Part shown: positions 49,033 to 57,998 of the stretch, piece by piece
Position numbering within the stretch: position 1 is the first letter of the stretch
How the letters are laid out: each line of letters opens with the position of its first letter
Source of the DNA: Candidatus Blautia faecipullorum
GTDB lineage: Bacteria; Bacillota; Clostridia; Lachnospirales; Lachnospiraceae
DNA: 64,000 nucleotides
Direction: 5' to 3'
NCBI GenBank assembly: GCA_019115125.1
Contig: DXEG01000013.1
Span: forward strand, 1 to 64,000
Notes under the pieces: model-generated
What the model saw: only the letters and a program-made list of their open reading frames with translations
Told to the model about the DNA's origin: nothing
The model's database searches: none
Program-made: the position numbers and the translations under genes

Positions 49033-49876
49033 GATTACCATGAAAATGCAGGCGGACGAGCTGATCCTGATGGCGCTGAAGGAGGATATCACCAGCGAGG
49101 ATGTTTCTACTAACGCAGTAATGCCAAAAGCGCAAAAAGGAACTGTAGAGCTGATCGCCAAGGAGGATGGCGTGATCGCGGGACTTTCGGTTTATGCCAG
49201 AGTTTTCACCCTGCTGGATGCGGATACAGAGGTTACATTCCACTGCGAGGACGGCGAAGAGGTAAAAAAAGGACAGCTTCTTGCCAATGTCACAGGCGAT
49301 ATCCGGGTGCTTCTCTCAGGAGAACGGGTGGCGCTGAATTATCTTCAGAGAATGAGCGGGATCGCCACCTATACCCGCCAGGTAGCACGGCTCCTGGAGG
49401 GAAGCGGCGTGACGCTTCTGGATACAAGAAAGACCACCCCCAACTGCCGTGTGTTTGAAAAATACGCGGTGCGCGTAGGCGGCGGCAGCAATCACCGATA
49501 CAATCTGTCTGACGGCGTGCTTTTAAAGGATAATCATATCGGAGCCGCGGGCAGCGTGGCAAAAGCAGTGTCCATGGCGAAAGAGTACGCTCCTTTTGTG
49601 CGCAAGGTCGAGGTGGAAGTGGAGACTCTGGATCAGGTAAAAGAGGCTGTGGAGGCAGGCGCGGACATCATTATGCTGGACAATATGACTCCTGAAACCA
49701 TGAAAAAGTCAGTAGAGCTGATCGGAGGAAGAGCGGAGACGGAGTGTTCCGGTAATGTGACCAGAGAAAATATAGAGAAGATCCGTGAGATCGGGGTGGA
49801 TTATGTTTCCAGCGGCGCGCTGACCCACTCTGCTCCGATCCTGGACATTTCCATGAAAAACCTTCACGCAGTCTAA
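49025..49876 (+). CDS. nadC: Quinolinate phosphoribosyltransferase
   Basis: A 283-aa enzyme that makes nicotinate mononucleotide from quinolinate and PRPP. LDTRKTTPNCRVFEKYAV and GGGSNHRYNLSDGVLLKDNH bind substrate; KVEVEVETLDQ and IMLDNMTPE are family motifs. It starts within the end of nadB, so translation is coupled. Confidence 0.95.
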   Translation: MNEITMKMQADELILMALKEDITSEDVSTNAVMPKAQKGTVELIAKEDGVIAGLSVYARVFTLLDADTEVTFHCEDGEEVKKGQLLANVTGDIRVLLSGERVALNYLQRMSGIATYTRQVARLLEGSGVTLLDTRKTTPNCRVFEKYAVRVGGGSNHRYNLSDGVLLKDNHIGAAGSVAKAVSMAKEYAPFVRKVEVEVETLDQVKEAVEAGADIIMLDNMTPETMKKSVELIGGRAETECSGNVTRENIEKIREIGVDYVSSGALTHSAPILDISMKNLHAV

Positions 49877-49888
49877 AAGGAGGGGCGC

Positions 49889-50443
49889 ATGAACACATCA
49901 GAGAGGAGAGACGAAATCCTGAAAATCCTTCGGGGCGCACAAACTCCGGTGGCGGCCAGAGAGCTGGCGGCCCGCTTCGGCGTAAGCCGTCAGGTGATCG
50001 TTCAGGATATGGCGGTGATCCGGGCATCCGTTCCGGGTATCCTTTCCACCACAAGGGGATATACCATACAGCAGGAAAATACCTGTACCAGAGAATTCAA
50101 GGTGCGCCACCGTCAGGAGCAGGCGGCGGAGGAACTGAATCTGATCGTGGACTGCGGAGGACGGGTAAAAAATGTCAGTATCAGCCATCGGGTATACGGC
50201 CGCGTGTCGGCGGAGATGGATATCCGTTCCAGACAGGATGTGAGAGAGTTTACAGCCGCCCTGGAAAGCAGTCATTCCACGGTACTCAGCACAGCCACCT
50301 CCGGCTATCACTATCATCTGGTGGAGGCGTCCGGTATGGAACGGCTGGACCTTATCGGAAAAGAGCTTGAGAGGGCCGGATTTCTGGCGCCTCTTCAGCC
50401 ATGGGAAAAAGAAAACGAAAGAGAAAAGAGGGACAGGTCATGA
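49889..50443 (+). CDS. niaR: NiaR niacin-responsive repressor
   Basis: A 184-aa regulator with an N-terminal HTH_11 (VAARELAARFGVSRQVIVQD) and a 3H domain, whose histidines bind metal and niacin (KVRHRQEQAAE, NVSISHRVYG, TSGYHYHLVEA). It represses NAD synthesis when niacin is plenty. Its location inside the operon and the operator at 47661 agree. Confidence 0.93.
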   Translation: MNTSERRDEILKILRGAQTPVAARELAARFGVSRQVIVQDMAVIRASVPGILSTTRGYTIQQENTCTREFKVRHRQEQAAEELNLIVDCGGRVKNVSISHRVYGRVSAEMDIRSRQDVREFTAALESSHSTVLSTATSGYHYHLVEASGMERLDLIGKELERAGFLAPLQPWEKENEREKRDRS

Positions 50444-51357
50444 CAGTAGCGGAAATTCAGGAGGAAATCCTCCGCATGAAAAAAGAACAGGATGTCTGTA
50501 TTCTGGCTCATGCTTACCAGGGGCAGGAAATTCTGGAGGTGGCGGACTATACGGGAGATTCTTATGGTCTCAGCGTACAGGCGTCCAAGAGCAGCGCCAA
50601 AGGCGTGATCATGTGCGGCGTCCGTTTTATGGCGGAAACCTGCAAGATCCTGTGCCCGGATAAAACCGTATGGCTTGCCAATCCCCAGGCCGGCTGTCCC
50701 ATGGCGGAACAGCTTGACGTAAAGGGGCTTCGGGAACTGAAGGAGCAATATCCGGGCTACACGGTGGTGGCTTATATCAATACCACATCGGAGCTGAAAA
50801 CAGAGTGCGACGTCTGTGTGACTTCCTCGTCCTCTGTTCAGATCTGCTCACGGCTGGAAAATGACAAAATTCTTTTTATCCCCGATCCGAACCTGGGACA
50901 TTTCACAGCGGAAAAGCTGCCGGAAAAAACCTTTGCCTTTTATAACGGAGGATGTCCAAGACATCTGGCGGCTTCGGCAGAGGACGTGAGAAAGGCGAAG
51001 GAAGCCCATCCTCAGGCGCTTCTTCTGGTACATCCGGAATGTGCTCCGGAGGTGGTGAAGGAGGCGGACTACGCTGGCTCCACCACTGGAATTATGGATT
51101 ATGCGCTTAAAAGCGACGATCTGGAATTTATCATAGGAACAGAGAACAGCATTGTGGAGCATCTGCAGTTCGCCTGCCCTGAAAAGAGATTTTATCCTCT
51201 GGCGGCGTCTTTGACCTGCATGGACATGAAGCTCACCACGCTCATGGACGTATATCATTGTCTGAAGGGAAGCGGCGGAGAGGAAATCCGGCTTTCGGAT
51301 GAGATCATGGAAGGCGCGGGCCGCTGCATCAGACGGATGGTGGAGCTGGGAGGCTGA
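50440..51357 (+). CDS. nadA: Quinolinate synthase
   Basis: A 305-aa Fe-S enzyme that condenses iminoaspartate and dihydroxyacetone phosphate. The cluster cysteines are in KGVIMCGVRFMAETCKILCP, TTGIMD-adjacent HPECAPEV and the last domain (AASLTCMDMKLTTL). ILAHAYQGQEI and PDPNLGHF are conserved. ATG 50440 overlaps the niaR stop by 4 bp; the longer frame from 50401 is inside niaR. Confidence 0.94.
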   Translation: MTVAEIQEEILRMKKEQDVCILAHAYQGQEILEVADYTGDSYGLSVQASKSSAKGVIMCGVRFMAETCKILCPDKTVWLANPQAGCPMAEQLDVKGLRELKEQYPGYTVVAYINTTSELKTECDVCVTSSSSVQICSRLENDKILFIPDPNLGHFTAEKLPEKTFAFYNGGCPRHLAASAEDVRKAKEAHPQALLLVHPECAPEVVKEADYAGSTTGIMDYALKSDDLEFIIGTENSIVEHLQFACPEKRFYPLAASLTCMDMKLTTLMDVYHCLKGSGGEEIRLSDEIMEGAGRCIRRMVELGG

Positions 51358-51427
51358 CCGGATTTTTGCCGTCTGCGTGCTCTTGTGCGGCGGATGCAAA
51401 AATTTAATATACATATTTTATGAAACA

Positions 51428-51472
51428 GAAAAAAGCGCTGTCTGGAAAATTACCACCGGACAGCGCTTTTTG
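51428..51472 (+). terminator. Terminator of the nad operon
   Basis: AAAAAGCGCTGTC and GACAGCGCTTTTT pair, with CTGG/CCGG extending the stem. Confidence 0.88.
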
Positions 51473-51559
51473 GTAATAGTATATAAAAAAATACTTTAAA
51501 AATTGGGACTAATTGTCGATTGTAATATGGTTGTAAATATGATATTATAAAAATATAAA

Positions 51560-51583
51560 GAACAGAGTTCTATAATACAGAAC
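51560..51583 (+). promoter_or_regulatory. Palindromic operator before the catabolic operon
   Basis: GTTCT-N7-AGAAC (51567-51583) follows an overlapping GAACAGAGTTC (51560-51570). It is near a TATTAT/TATAAT-like -10 zone about 100 bp before the dehydrogenase. It is a candidate site for the IclR-type regulator encoded at the end of the cluster. Confidence 0.45.
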
Positions 51584-51681
51584 AATATATAATGAAAAGG
51601 AGGGATGCCTCGTATTTTTTTTAGTTAATAATGAAAACGCTGTACATTAATAATGAACAAAGGAGGGAAAAAGACGAAAAA

Positions 51682-52713
51682 ATGAAAGCGGCAATATTTA
51701 CAGAACCATATCAGTTTAAAATCTGTCAGCGGGAAAAGCCGGTTCCGGGACCAAATGAGGTATTGATCCGTATCCGGGCTGTCGGTATCTGTGGTTCTGA
51801 CCTGCATCCATATATGGGCGACGGTATTGACCGGCGGGAGCCAGGAATCATTATGGGCCACGAAGCCGCGGGGGATGTGGAGCAGACGGGAGAAAACGTG
51901 ACAAGATGGAAGCCCGGAGACCGGGTGGCGATCAATCCCCAGATCAATGATGAAACCTGTCCGCTGTGCAGAAAGGGGCTGTCTCATCTTTGCGACCACT
52001 CGCTTCTGATCGGTTCCTCTATGAGAGGATTTCTGGACGGAGCCATGTGCGAGTATCTGGTCATTCATGAAAAGCAGCTTTTTCATCTTCCGGATGAGGT
52101 GAGCTATGATTACGGGACTTTTCTGGATCCTCTGGGAAACGCCATTCATCTTATAAACCGCGGAGGAGTGAAGCTGGGAGACAAGGTGGTGATCATCGGC
52201 GCGGGAACCATCGGCCTTCTGGCAGTGCAGACAGCCAGGCTGGCGGGAGCGGTCAAGGTGATCGCCGTAGATCTGTCCGATTCCAAGCTTGCCATCGCGA
52301 AGGAAATGGGAGCGGATGTCTGCCTGAAATCGAACGATCCGGATTTTCTGAAAAAAATAAAAGAAGAAACCGGAAATCTGGGTCCGGACGTGGTAGTGGA
52401 GGCGGTAGGGATCAGCGCTACCTATAATCTGGCGCTGCGTATGTGCAGAAAAAGAGGGACCGTAGTGGCTCTGGGCTTTACGAAGCCTGAGCTTAATGTG
52501 GAGATACAGCAGGTGATCTATAAGGAGTTGTCTGTGGTGGGAAGTACAGGATATGCGGACGAATGTGAGACTACTTTGGAATATCTCAGAAAAGGGATGG
52601 TAAATATTGAAAAGGTGATCACCCACAGACTTCCCCTGGAAAAAATAAAAGAAGGATTTGATCTTTTGTGCGACAAAAACAGCGGAGCTATTAAAGTGAT
52701 TTTACATCCATAA
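51682..52713 (+). CDS. Zinc-dependent medium-chain dehydrogenase
   Basis: A 343-aa MDR-family enzyme. Catalytic zinc ligands in GICGSDLHPY and GHEAAGD, the structural zinc loop NDETCPLCRKGLSHLCDH, and NAD-binding VIIGAGTIGLLAVQTA are present. Related to sorbitol/threonine/galactitol dehydrogenases. The substrate should be the hydroxy acid or polyol taken up by the ABC system. The ATG at 51682 begins the MDR similarity (MKAAIFTE); AGGAGGG is 14 nt upstream, rather far. Confidence 0.9.
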   Translation: MKAAIFTEPYQFKICQREKPVPGPNEVLIRIRAVGICGSDLHPYMGDGIDRREPGIIMGHEAAGDVEQTGENVTRWKPGDRVAINPQINDETCPLCRKGLSHLCDHSLLIGSSMRGFLDGAMCEYLVIHEKQLFHLPDEVSYDYGTFLDPLGNAIHLINRGGVKLGDKVVIIGAGTIGLLAVQTARLAGAVKVIAVDLSDSKLAIAKEMGADVCLKSNDPDFLKKIKEETGNLGPDVVVEAVGISATYNLALRMCRKRGTVVALGFTKPELNVEIQQVIYKELSVVGSTGYADECETTLEYLRKGMVNIEKVITHRLPLEKIKEGFDLLCDKNSGAIKVILHP

Positions 52714-52726
52714 AAAGGAGAAAAAT

Positions 52727-54019
52727 ATGAAGAAAAAAATAATCAGCGGAATACTTTGCGCGGCAATGGGAATTACAGCATTTGCAGGCTTTGGTACGGC
52801 AGAGGTAAGGGCAGACGAAAAAGAGAAGATCGTGGTCTGGATGAAGAAAGACCTGACAGATGTGGCAAACAATATGTTTAAAGAGCGCTGCGAACAATTT
52901 GCGGAAGAAAATGATGTGGAAGTGGAAGTAGAAGTGATCGCGTATGAGGACTTCTATACAAAATGGGCGGCAGCTATCGAATCGGGAAACCTTCCGGATC
53001 TCAGCTATTTCGGATATCAGGAAATGGGACAGTATTATAATCAGGGAATCCTGGAGGATCTGACGGACGTTTATAATGAGATCAATGAGGCGACGCCTTT
53101 TGAGGAGTCACTGAAGACAGCGGTGACCTCCGAGGACGGCGTAGTATACGGAATTCCCGGCTGGGCCTCCGTGCAGGTGCTCTATTACCGTACAGATATG
53201 TTTGAGGAAGCCGGGCTGGACGCTCCGGAGACCTGGGAGGATTTCCGTGAGGCCGCTATTGCGCTGACGGATGAAAAAAATGGTATTTACGGAGCCGGAA
53301 TCGGATACGGCGCAAGCAATTCCGACGCGGAATGGCTGACAAGGGCGATGCTCTGGTCAAATGGAAGCGTTGATGTGGATGAATCAGGAAAAGTCGCCAT
53401 TGACAGCGAGGAGACTGTGAACACCGCGCAGTATATCCAGGATCTTTTCCTGAAGGATAAGGTTACGCCGCCTACGGCTGTGAACTGGGATGATTCAGGA
53501 AATAATAAGGCGTATCTCAGCGGACAGTGCGCGATGATCTTTAATGTGGGAAGTCTGTTAAATACCATAATGACAGATGATCCTGAATTGTATGAAAACA
53601 CAGGGATCGCTGTTATGCCATCCGGAAGCGCGGGATCTATGGTACCTGGTATCCTGGACGGATATGGAATCTTCACAGAAGCCAACAATAAAGAAGGCGC
53701 GAAAGAACTGATCAAATACCTTCTTGAAAAAGAATGGTATACAGAGTGGGTAAATGAAACCGCGCCGTTTAAGATTCCGGTGCTTCAGGGAATGAAGGAC
53801 GACGAGGTATGGCAGGACGAGCGCAATAAGCCGTTTATTGATTCTGTAGAGAACTTTACCTTCCTTGGTTATCCGAATACTTATACACCGGCAGCCAGCG
53901 AGGTATTTAATTCCCGCCTTGTCAGCAACTGCTTTACCAACATCGTAAGCGGAAGTGATCCGGCGGAGGAGATCACAAGTCTGCAGACACAGATGCAGGA
54001 AGTATACGATAAAGAATAA
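52727..54019 (+). CDS. ABC transporter extracellular solute-binding protein (family 1)
   Basis: A 430-aa carbohydrate-type binding protein with signal sequence (KIISGILCAAMGITAFAGFG). No lipobox cysteine is visible in the usual place; cleavage near TAEVRADE would release or leave it tethered by the helix. The fold is shown by IVVWMKKDLTDVANNMFKE, GNLPDLSYFGYQEMGQY and VVYGIPGWASVQVLYYRTDM. It binds an unknown sugar or sugar acid. Followed by a GGGGCGG/CCGCCCC hairpin. Confidence 0.9.
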   Translation: MKKKIISGILCAAMGITAFAGFGTAEVRADEKEKIVVWMKKDLTDVANNMFKERCEQFAEENDVEVEVEVIAYEDFYTKWAAAIESGNLPDLSYFGYQEMGQYYNQGILEDLTDVYNEINEATPFEESLKTAVTSEDGVVYGIPGWASVQVLYYRTDMFEEAGLDAPETWEDFREAAIALTDEKNGIYGAGIGYGASNSDAEWLTRAMLWSNGSVDVDESGKVAIDSEETVNTAQYIQDLFLKDKVTPPTAVNWDDSGNNKAYLSGQCAMIFNVGSLLNTIMTDDPELYENTGIAVMPSGSAGSMVPGILDGYGIFTEANNKEGAKELIKYLLEKEWYTEWVNETAPFKIPVLQGMKDDEVWQDERNKPFIDSVENFTFLGYPNTYTPAASEVFNSRLVSNCFTNIVSGSDPAEEITSLQTQMQEVYDKE

Positions 54020-54035
54020 TAAGAAACAGAAACGA

Positions 54036-54066
54036 AGGGGCGGGAATCCTCCCGGGATTTCCGCCC
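54036..54066 (+). terminator. Intra-operon hairpin after the binding-protein gene
   Basis: GGGGCGG and CCGCCCC pair across 16 nt and overlap the approach to the permease ribosome site. Such hairpins stabilise binding-protein mRNA or reduce read-through, so the binding protein outnumbers the permeases. Confidence 0.65.
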
Positions 54067-54086
54067 CCCCAAAAAGGAGGTGCCGC

Positions 54087-55001
54087 ATGAAGCTTGGAAA
54101 TACATCATCTGCAGGATATAAAACAAAAGGAATGGAGCAAAAGGAGAGACGCCTGGCGTTTATTCTGATCGCGCCTGCTGTTCTTTATCTGATATTGGTC
54201 ATGGGCCTTCCGCTGCTCTGGGCAGTATATACCAGTCTGACAGATAAAGTGATCGGCGCTGCAGAAGTGAATTTTATTGGGCTTGCGAATTATATTGATA
54301 TTATTAAGGACCCTGTCTTTCAGAAAGCTTTGCTGAATACATTTATATTCGCTTTTTTTGCCGTTCTCGGCAAGGTTGTATTCGGAGTCATCATGTCGCT
54401 GACCATGAACCAGCCCCTGAGAGGCCGCGGAGTGATCCGGGTGGCAATGATCCTTCCGTGGACCATTCCTACTATAGTGTCCGTTTTTGCGTGGCAGTGG
54501 ATCTATTCTGACGTAGGCGGGGCGCTGAACCGTATCCTGATGGTGCTGCATATCACAGATCATCAGATCGGATGGCTGTCCACGACAAATATGGCAATGT
54601 TTTCTGTGATTCTTGTAAATGTCTGGCGAGGCACGCCTTTTATCGCGATCTCTGTTCTTGCGGGACTGCAGAACATATCGCCGGATCTTTATGAGGCGGC
54701 TTCCCTCGACGGAGCCAATGTCATTCAGAGATTTTTATATGTTACCCTTCCGTCTGTCAAAAATGTGATCATACTGGCCGCGTTTGTGACTACTATATGG
54801 ACGTTAAACGACTTTGAGATCGTATGGCTGATGACCCGGGGCGGTCCGTCCCACGCGACAGAACTGGTTTCTACCTACAGCTACATACAGGGCTTTATGA
54901 ACAGCGATATTGCCAGATCCATCGCGGCTTCGCTGATTCTGGTTCCGATTCTGGTGGTTCTGGTCCATTATGTTACCAAGTCGTCTTTATCTGAAGAATA
55001 G
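54087..55001 (+). CDS. ABC sugar permease, MalF/UgpA type
   Basis: A 304-aa membrane protein with six helices (LAFILIAPAVLYLILVMGLP; FAFFAVLGKVVFGVIMSLT) and the ATPase-coupling EAA loop (LYEAASLDGANVIQRFLYV). ATG 54087 follows AAAAAGGAGGTGCCGC. No ATPase gene is in the cluster; a shared MsmX-like ATPase is expected. Confidence 0.92.
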   Translation: MKLGNTSSAGYKTKGMEQKERRLAFILIAPAVLYLILVMGLPLLWAVYTSLTDKVIGAAEVNFIGLANYIDIIKDPVFQKALLNTFIFAFFAVLGKVVFGVIMSLTMNQPLRGRGVIRVAMILPWTIPTIVSVFAWQWIYSDVGGALNRILMVLHITDHQIGWLSTTNMAMFSVILVNVWRGTPFIAISVLAGLQNISPDLYEAASLDGANVIQRFLYVTLPSVKNVIILAAFVTTIWTLNDFEIVWLMTRGGPSHATELVSTYSYIQGFMNSDIARSIAASLILVPILVVLVHYVTKSSLSEE

Positions 55002-55014
55002 GGGGAAAGGAAGA

Positions 55015-55845
55015 ATGAGAACAAGTGTAAAAAGTAAAATCACCGCCTACGCGGTTGCTGCCGTGCTGATCATTTTCTGCCTTTTTCCAATATACTGGAT
55101 GCTGATCACTTCCTTAAAAACAAGTACGGAAATTTATAAGATCATCCCTACCTTCTGGCCGAAGAAGCTGACGTTTGAGGGATATTATGAACTTTTTGCT
55201 GAAAAGGGATTTCTGCGCAATGTGCTGAACAGTCTGTTTGTATCCCTGGTTGTTTCTTTTGGCTCTATTGCCGTCAGTATGCCGGCCGCCTACGCGATCG
55301 CCCGGATAAAGTTCCGGGGCAGGAAGAAGATTTCCAAGGGAATACTGATTTCCTATCTGATGCCCAGGACGGTGCTTTTTATTCCTCTGTATCTTCTGGT
55401 GACAAGAATAGGTCTGAGCAACAGTTTGTGGGGTCTGATACTGGTATACCCGACAATTACGATTCCCTATGCCACATGGATGATGATCTCTTATTTCCAG
55501 AGTATACCTTATGATATTGAGGAAGCGGCAATTATTGACGGCTGCAGCAGGGTGCAGGCTATGTGGAAGGTATGTTTTCCCCTTGCAAAGCCGGGGATTG
55601 TATCGACTTTGATTTTTTCGTATACTCTTTGCTGGAGTGAATACCTGTACGCGCTGGTTATCATTAACAATTCGGATTATAAAACAATCCCTCTTGCGCT
55701 GGCAGATATGGTAGTAGGAGATGTATACGCCTGGGGACCGCTGATGGGAGGATCGCTGATCGCGTCTGTTCCGGTTGTGATCATTTACCTGATCAGCAAC
55801 AGGAATCTGGTAGGCGGACTGACAGCAGGAGGAGTGAAAGGATAG
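55015..55845 (+). CDS. ABC sugar permease, MalG/UgpE type
   Basis: A 276-aa membrane protein with six helices (ITAYAVAAVLIIFCLFPIYW) and EAA loop (IEEAAIIDGCSRVQAMWKVC). It starts after GGGGGAAAGGAAGA, 13 bp from the first permease. It completes the channel of the importer. Confidence 0.92.
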   Translation: MRTSVKSKITAYAVAAVLIIFCLFPIYWMLITSLKTSTEIYKIIPTFWPKKLTFEGYYELFAEKGFLRNVLNSLFVSLVVSFGSIAVSMPAAYAIARIKFRGRKKISKGILISYLMPRTVLFIPLYLLVTRIGLSNSLWGLILVYPTITIPYATWMMISYFQSIPYDIEEAAIIDGCSRVQAMWKVCFPLAKPGIVSTLIFSYTLCWSEYLYALVIINNSDYKTIPLALADMVVGDVYAWGPLMGGSLIASVPVVIIYLISNRNLVGGLTAGGVKG

Positions 55846-55853
55846 GTAAGATT

Positions 55854-56777
55854 ATGGACAAAAAATTTAGAGATGGTGTATGGCCGGTGATGCTGACACC
55901 TTTTACAGAAGACAATAAAGTGGACTATCAGTCCCTGGGAAAATTAGTGGACTGGTATATTGAAAGCGGAGTGGCGGGCCTGTTCGCGGACTGCCAGTCC
56001 AGCGAGATGTTCTTTCTTTCTCTTGACGAGCGCGTGGAACTGGCGCGTTTTATTAAGGAGAAGGCGGGAGATCGTGTTCCGGTGGTGGCTTCCGGACATA
56101 TTTCAGAAACTATAGAGGAGCAGGCGGAGGAGCTGAACGCTGTCGCGGAAACAGGAGTGGATGCGGTGATTCTTTTGTCCAACCGGCTTGCGAAGGAGAT
56201 GGAAAGTGATGAAATCTGGCTGGAAAATCTGAAAAGACTTCTTGAAAGACTTCCAGAGGATCTCGCTTTAGGATTTTACGAGTGTCCTTATCCTTACAAA
56301 AGAATTATTTCGCCGGATCTTCTGAAATGGTGCGCGGATACTGGAAGGTTCTATTTTATAAAGGATACGAGCTGCGACATACATAATATCGGCGCCAAGC
56401 TGGATAAAATACGAGGATCAAAATTAAAATTGTTCAACGCGAATTCATCTACGCTGCTGGAGAGCCTGAAGCTAGGCGGAAACGGTTTCAGTGGCGTGAT
56501 GGCCAATTTTCATGCGGATCTCTACGTCTGGCTTTGTGAAAATTATAAAACAAATCCGGAAAAGGCAAGGACTGCGGCGGACTTTCTGACGGTGGCGTCC
56601 ATGATCGAACGGCAGGTCTATCCTGTGAACGCGAAATATTTCCAGAAAAGCATCGGAAATTTTGATTCCATCTGTACCCGGACGAAGCCGGATTCTCTGC
56701 TGAACGAGACCGCCCGTCTTGAGGTAGATCAGCTTACGCGATTTACGGATTATATCAGAAAAGATCTGGGATTATAG
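55854..56777 (+). CDS. DapA/NanA-superfamily aldolase or dehydratase
   Basis: A 307-aa TIM barrel. The Schiff-base lysine is in FYFIKDTSCDI and the catalytic tyrosine in LGFYECPYPYKR. The GTTGE loop of DapA is replaced by ADCQSSEM, so the usual pyruvate/semialdehyde carboxylate binding is altered and a different 2-keto acid is expected. I infer cleavage or dehydration of a 2-keto-3-deoxy sugar acid. It lies in an uptake and dehydrogenase cluster. Confidence 0.87.
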   Translation: MDKKFRDGVWPVMLTPFTEDNKVDYQSLGKLVDWYIESGVAGLFADCQSSEMFFLSLDERVELARFIKEKAGDRVPVVASGHISETIEEQAEELNAVAETGVDAVILLSNRLAKEMESDEIWLENLKRLLERLPEDLALGFYECPYPYKRIISPDLLKWCADTGRFYFIKDTSCDIHNIGAKLDKIRGSKLKLFNANSSTLLESLKLGGNGFSGVMANFHADLYVWLCENYKTNPEKARTAADFLTVASMIERQVYPVNAKYFQKSIGNFDSICTRTKPDSLLNETARLEVDQLTRFTDYIRKDLGL

Positions 56778-56865
56778 AACAAATCCCTGTAAGGATAAAA
56801 TTACCGGAGTAATTTCCGGGGGAAGGAAAAATCCGAATTTGAAAATATCGGATCAGGTATGCTTC

Positions 56866-57816
56866 ATGAAAGTGCTTGTAACCGCTACGAACTACTCAAA
56901 ATATTGCCAGGCAGGAAAACGGATCCTGGAAGAGGCAGGATGCGAAATTGTGGAAAATCCTCATGGACGGCCGTATACTTTTGATGAGCTGAAGGAAATT
57001 GTAGGTGATATCGACGGAGCTGTCGTGGGAGTGGATACCTGGAATGAAGCGGTGTTCCAACTGGCTCCCAGGCTGAAGGCCCTGGCCCGTTTCGGCGTAG
57101 GAGTGGACAATATTGATCTGGAGGCCGCGAAAAGACATGGGATTGTGGTGAGCAACAGTCCGGGCATTAATTCCTCCGCTGTGGCGGAGCAGGCGGCGGC
57201 GCTGATCCTCAGCGCTGTGCGCAGGATTCCTGAAATGAACAGCGCCGTGCGGAAAGGGCAGTGGCCCCGCCCCATGTTCCATGAGCTGAAAAGCAGAACG
57301 GCTGGATTTCTTGGTTTTGGGGCCATCGCGAAAAAGACGGCGGAATGTCTGGCGGGATTTCATCCCCGTATGATCGCGTATGATAAGTTTCCCGATATGG
57401 AGGCAGCCGCGAAGCTGGGAGTGGAAATGGTTTCCCAGAAGGAGGTGCTGACCCGGTCGGATATCATATCCATCCATTTGCCGGCGACGCCGGAGACAAA
57501 GCATCTCATCCGCCGGGAAACTATTGAATGGATGAAGGACGGCGTGTACCTGATCAACACAGCCAGGGGCAGCATTGTCAATGAGACGGACGCGGCGGAG
57601 GCTCTGGAAAGGGGGAAACTGGCCGGTCTTGCGACAGATGTGTTTGAGACGGAGCCCGTTGACCTGACAGGCCCCCTGTTCAGATTGCCGAACTATATCG
57701 CGACCCCTCATGTATCGGCGGAAACCTATGAAAACTGCCAGCAGACATCTGTCGTTACCGCCGAGGCTCTGACAGCCGTCTTTAAAGGCGAAGAGCCGGA
57801 GAACAGGCTGGCGTAG
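56866..57816 (+). CDS. D-isomer-specific 2-hydroxyacid dehydrogenase (phosphoglycerate dehydrogenase-like)
   Basis: A ~316-aa NAD enzyme. The nucleotide motif is LGFGAIAKKTAECLAGF, and the catalytic Arg (INTARGSIVNE), Glu and His (YIATPHVSAETYE) are present. FGVGVDNIDLEAAKRHGIVV is the lid signature. ATG 56866 begins the similarity; TTG 56839 with GGAAGG upstream is an alternative. It acts with the dehydrogenase and aldolase on an unknown substrate. Confidence 0.88.
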   Translation: MKVLVTATNYSKYCQAGKRILEEAGCEIVENPHGRPYTFDELKEIVGDIDGAVVGVDTWNEAVFQLAPRLKALARFGVGVDNIDLEAAKRHGIVVSNSPGINSSAVAEQAAALILSAVRRIPEMNSAVRKGQWPRPMFHELKSRTAGFLGFGAIAKKTAECLAGFHPRMIAYDKFPDMEAAAKLGVEMVSQKEVLTRSDIISIHLPATPETKHLIRRETIEWMKDGVYLINTARGSIVNETDAAEALERGKLAGLATDVFETEPVDLTGPLFRLPNYIATPHVSAETYENCQQTSVVTAEALTAVFKGEEPENRLA

Positions 57817-57858
57817 CCGCATCCGGATATTGGGCCGGAGAGATGCAAAACAGTACTT

Positions 57859-57884
57859 TTTGCTTCTGTAATTGCTTCTGTAAT
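57859..57884 (+). repeat. Two 13-bp direct repeats
   Basis: TTGCTTCTGTAAT is followed immediately by TTGCTTCTGTAAT, 25 bp before the iclR promoter. It might be a regulatory site or chance slippage. Confidence 0.6.
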
Positions 57885-57908
57885 TCAAGGGGATTTTTAT
57901 AAACAATA

Positions 57909-57937
57909 TTGAATAAGAAATCTAACAATGATATACT
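57909..57937 (+). promoter_or_regulatory. Promoter of the IclR gene
   Basis: TTGAAT (57909-57914), 17-bp spacer, TATACT (57932-57937). Confidence 0.7.
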
Positions 57938-57998
57938 GATTTTACATCTGAGGTGTGGCTGAATATAGTAGAAAGCAGGAAGATTACAGGAGGACGAA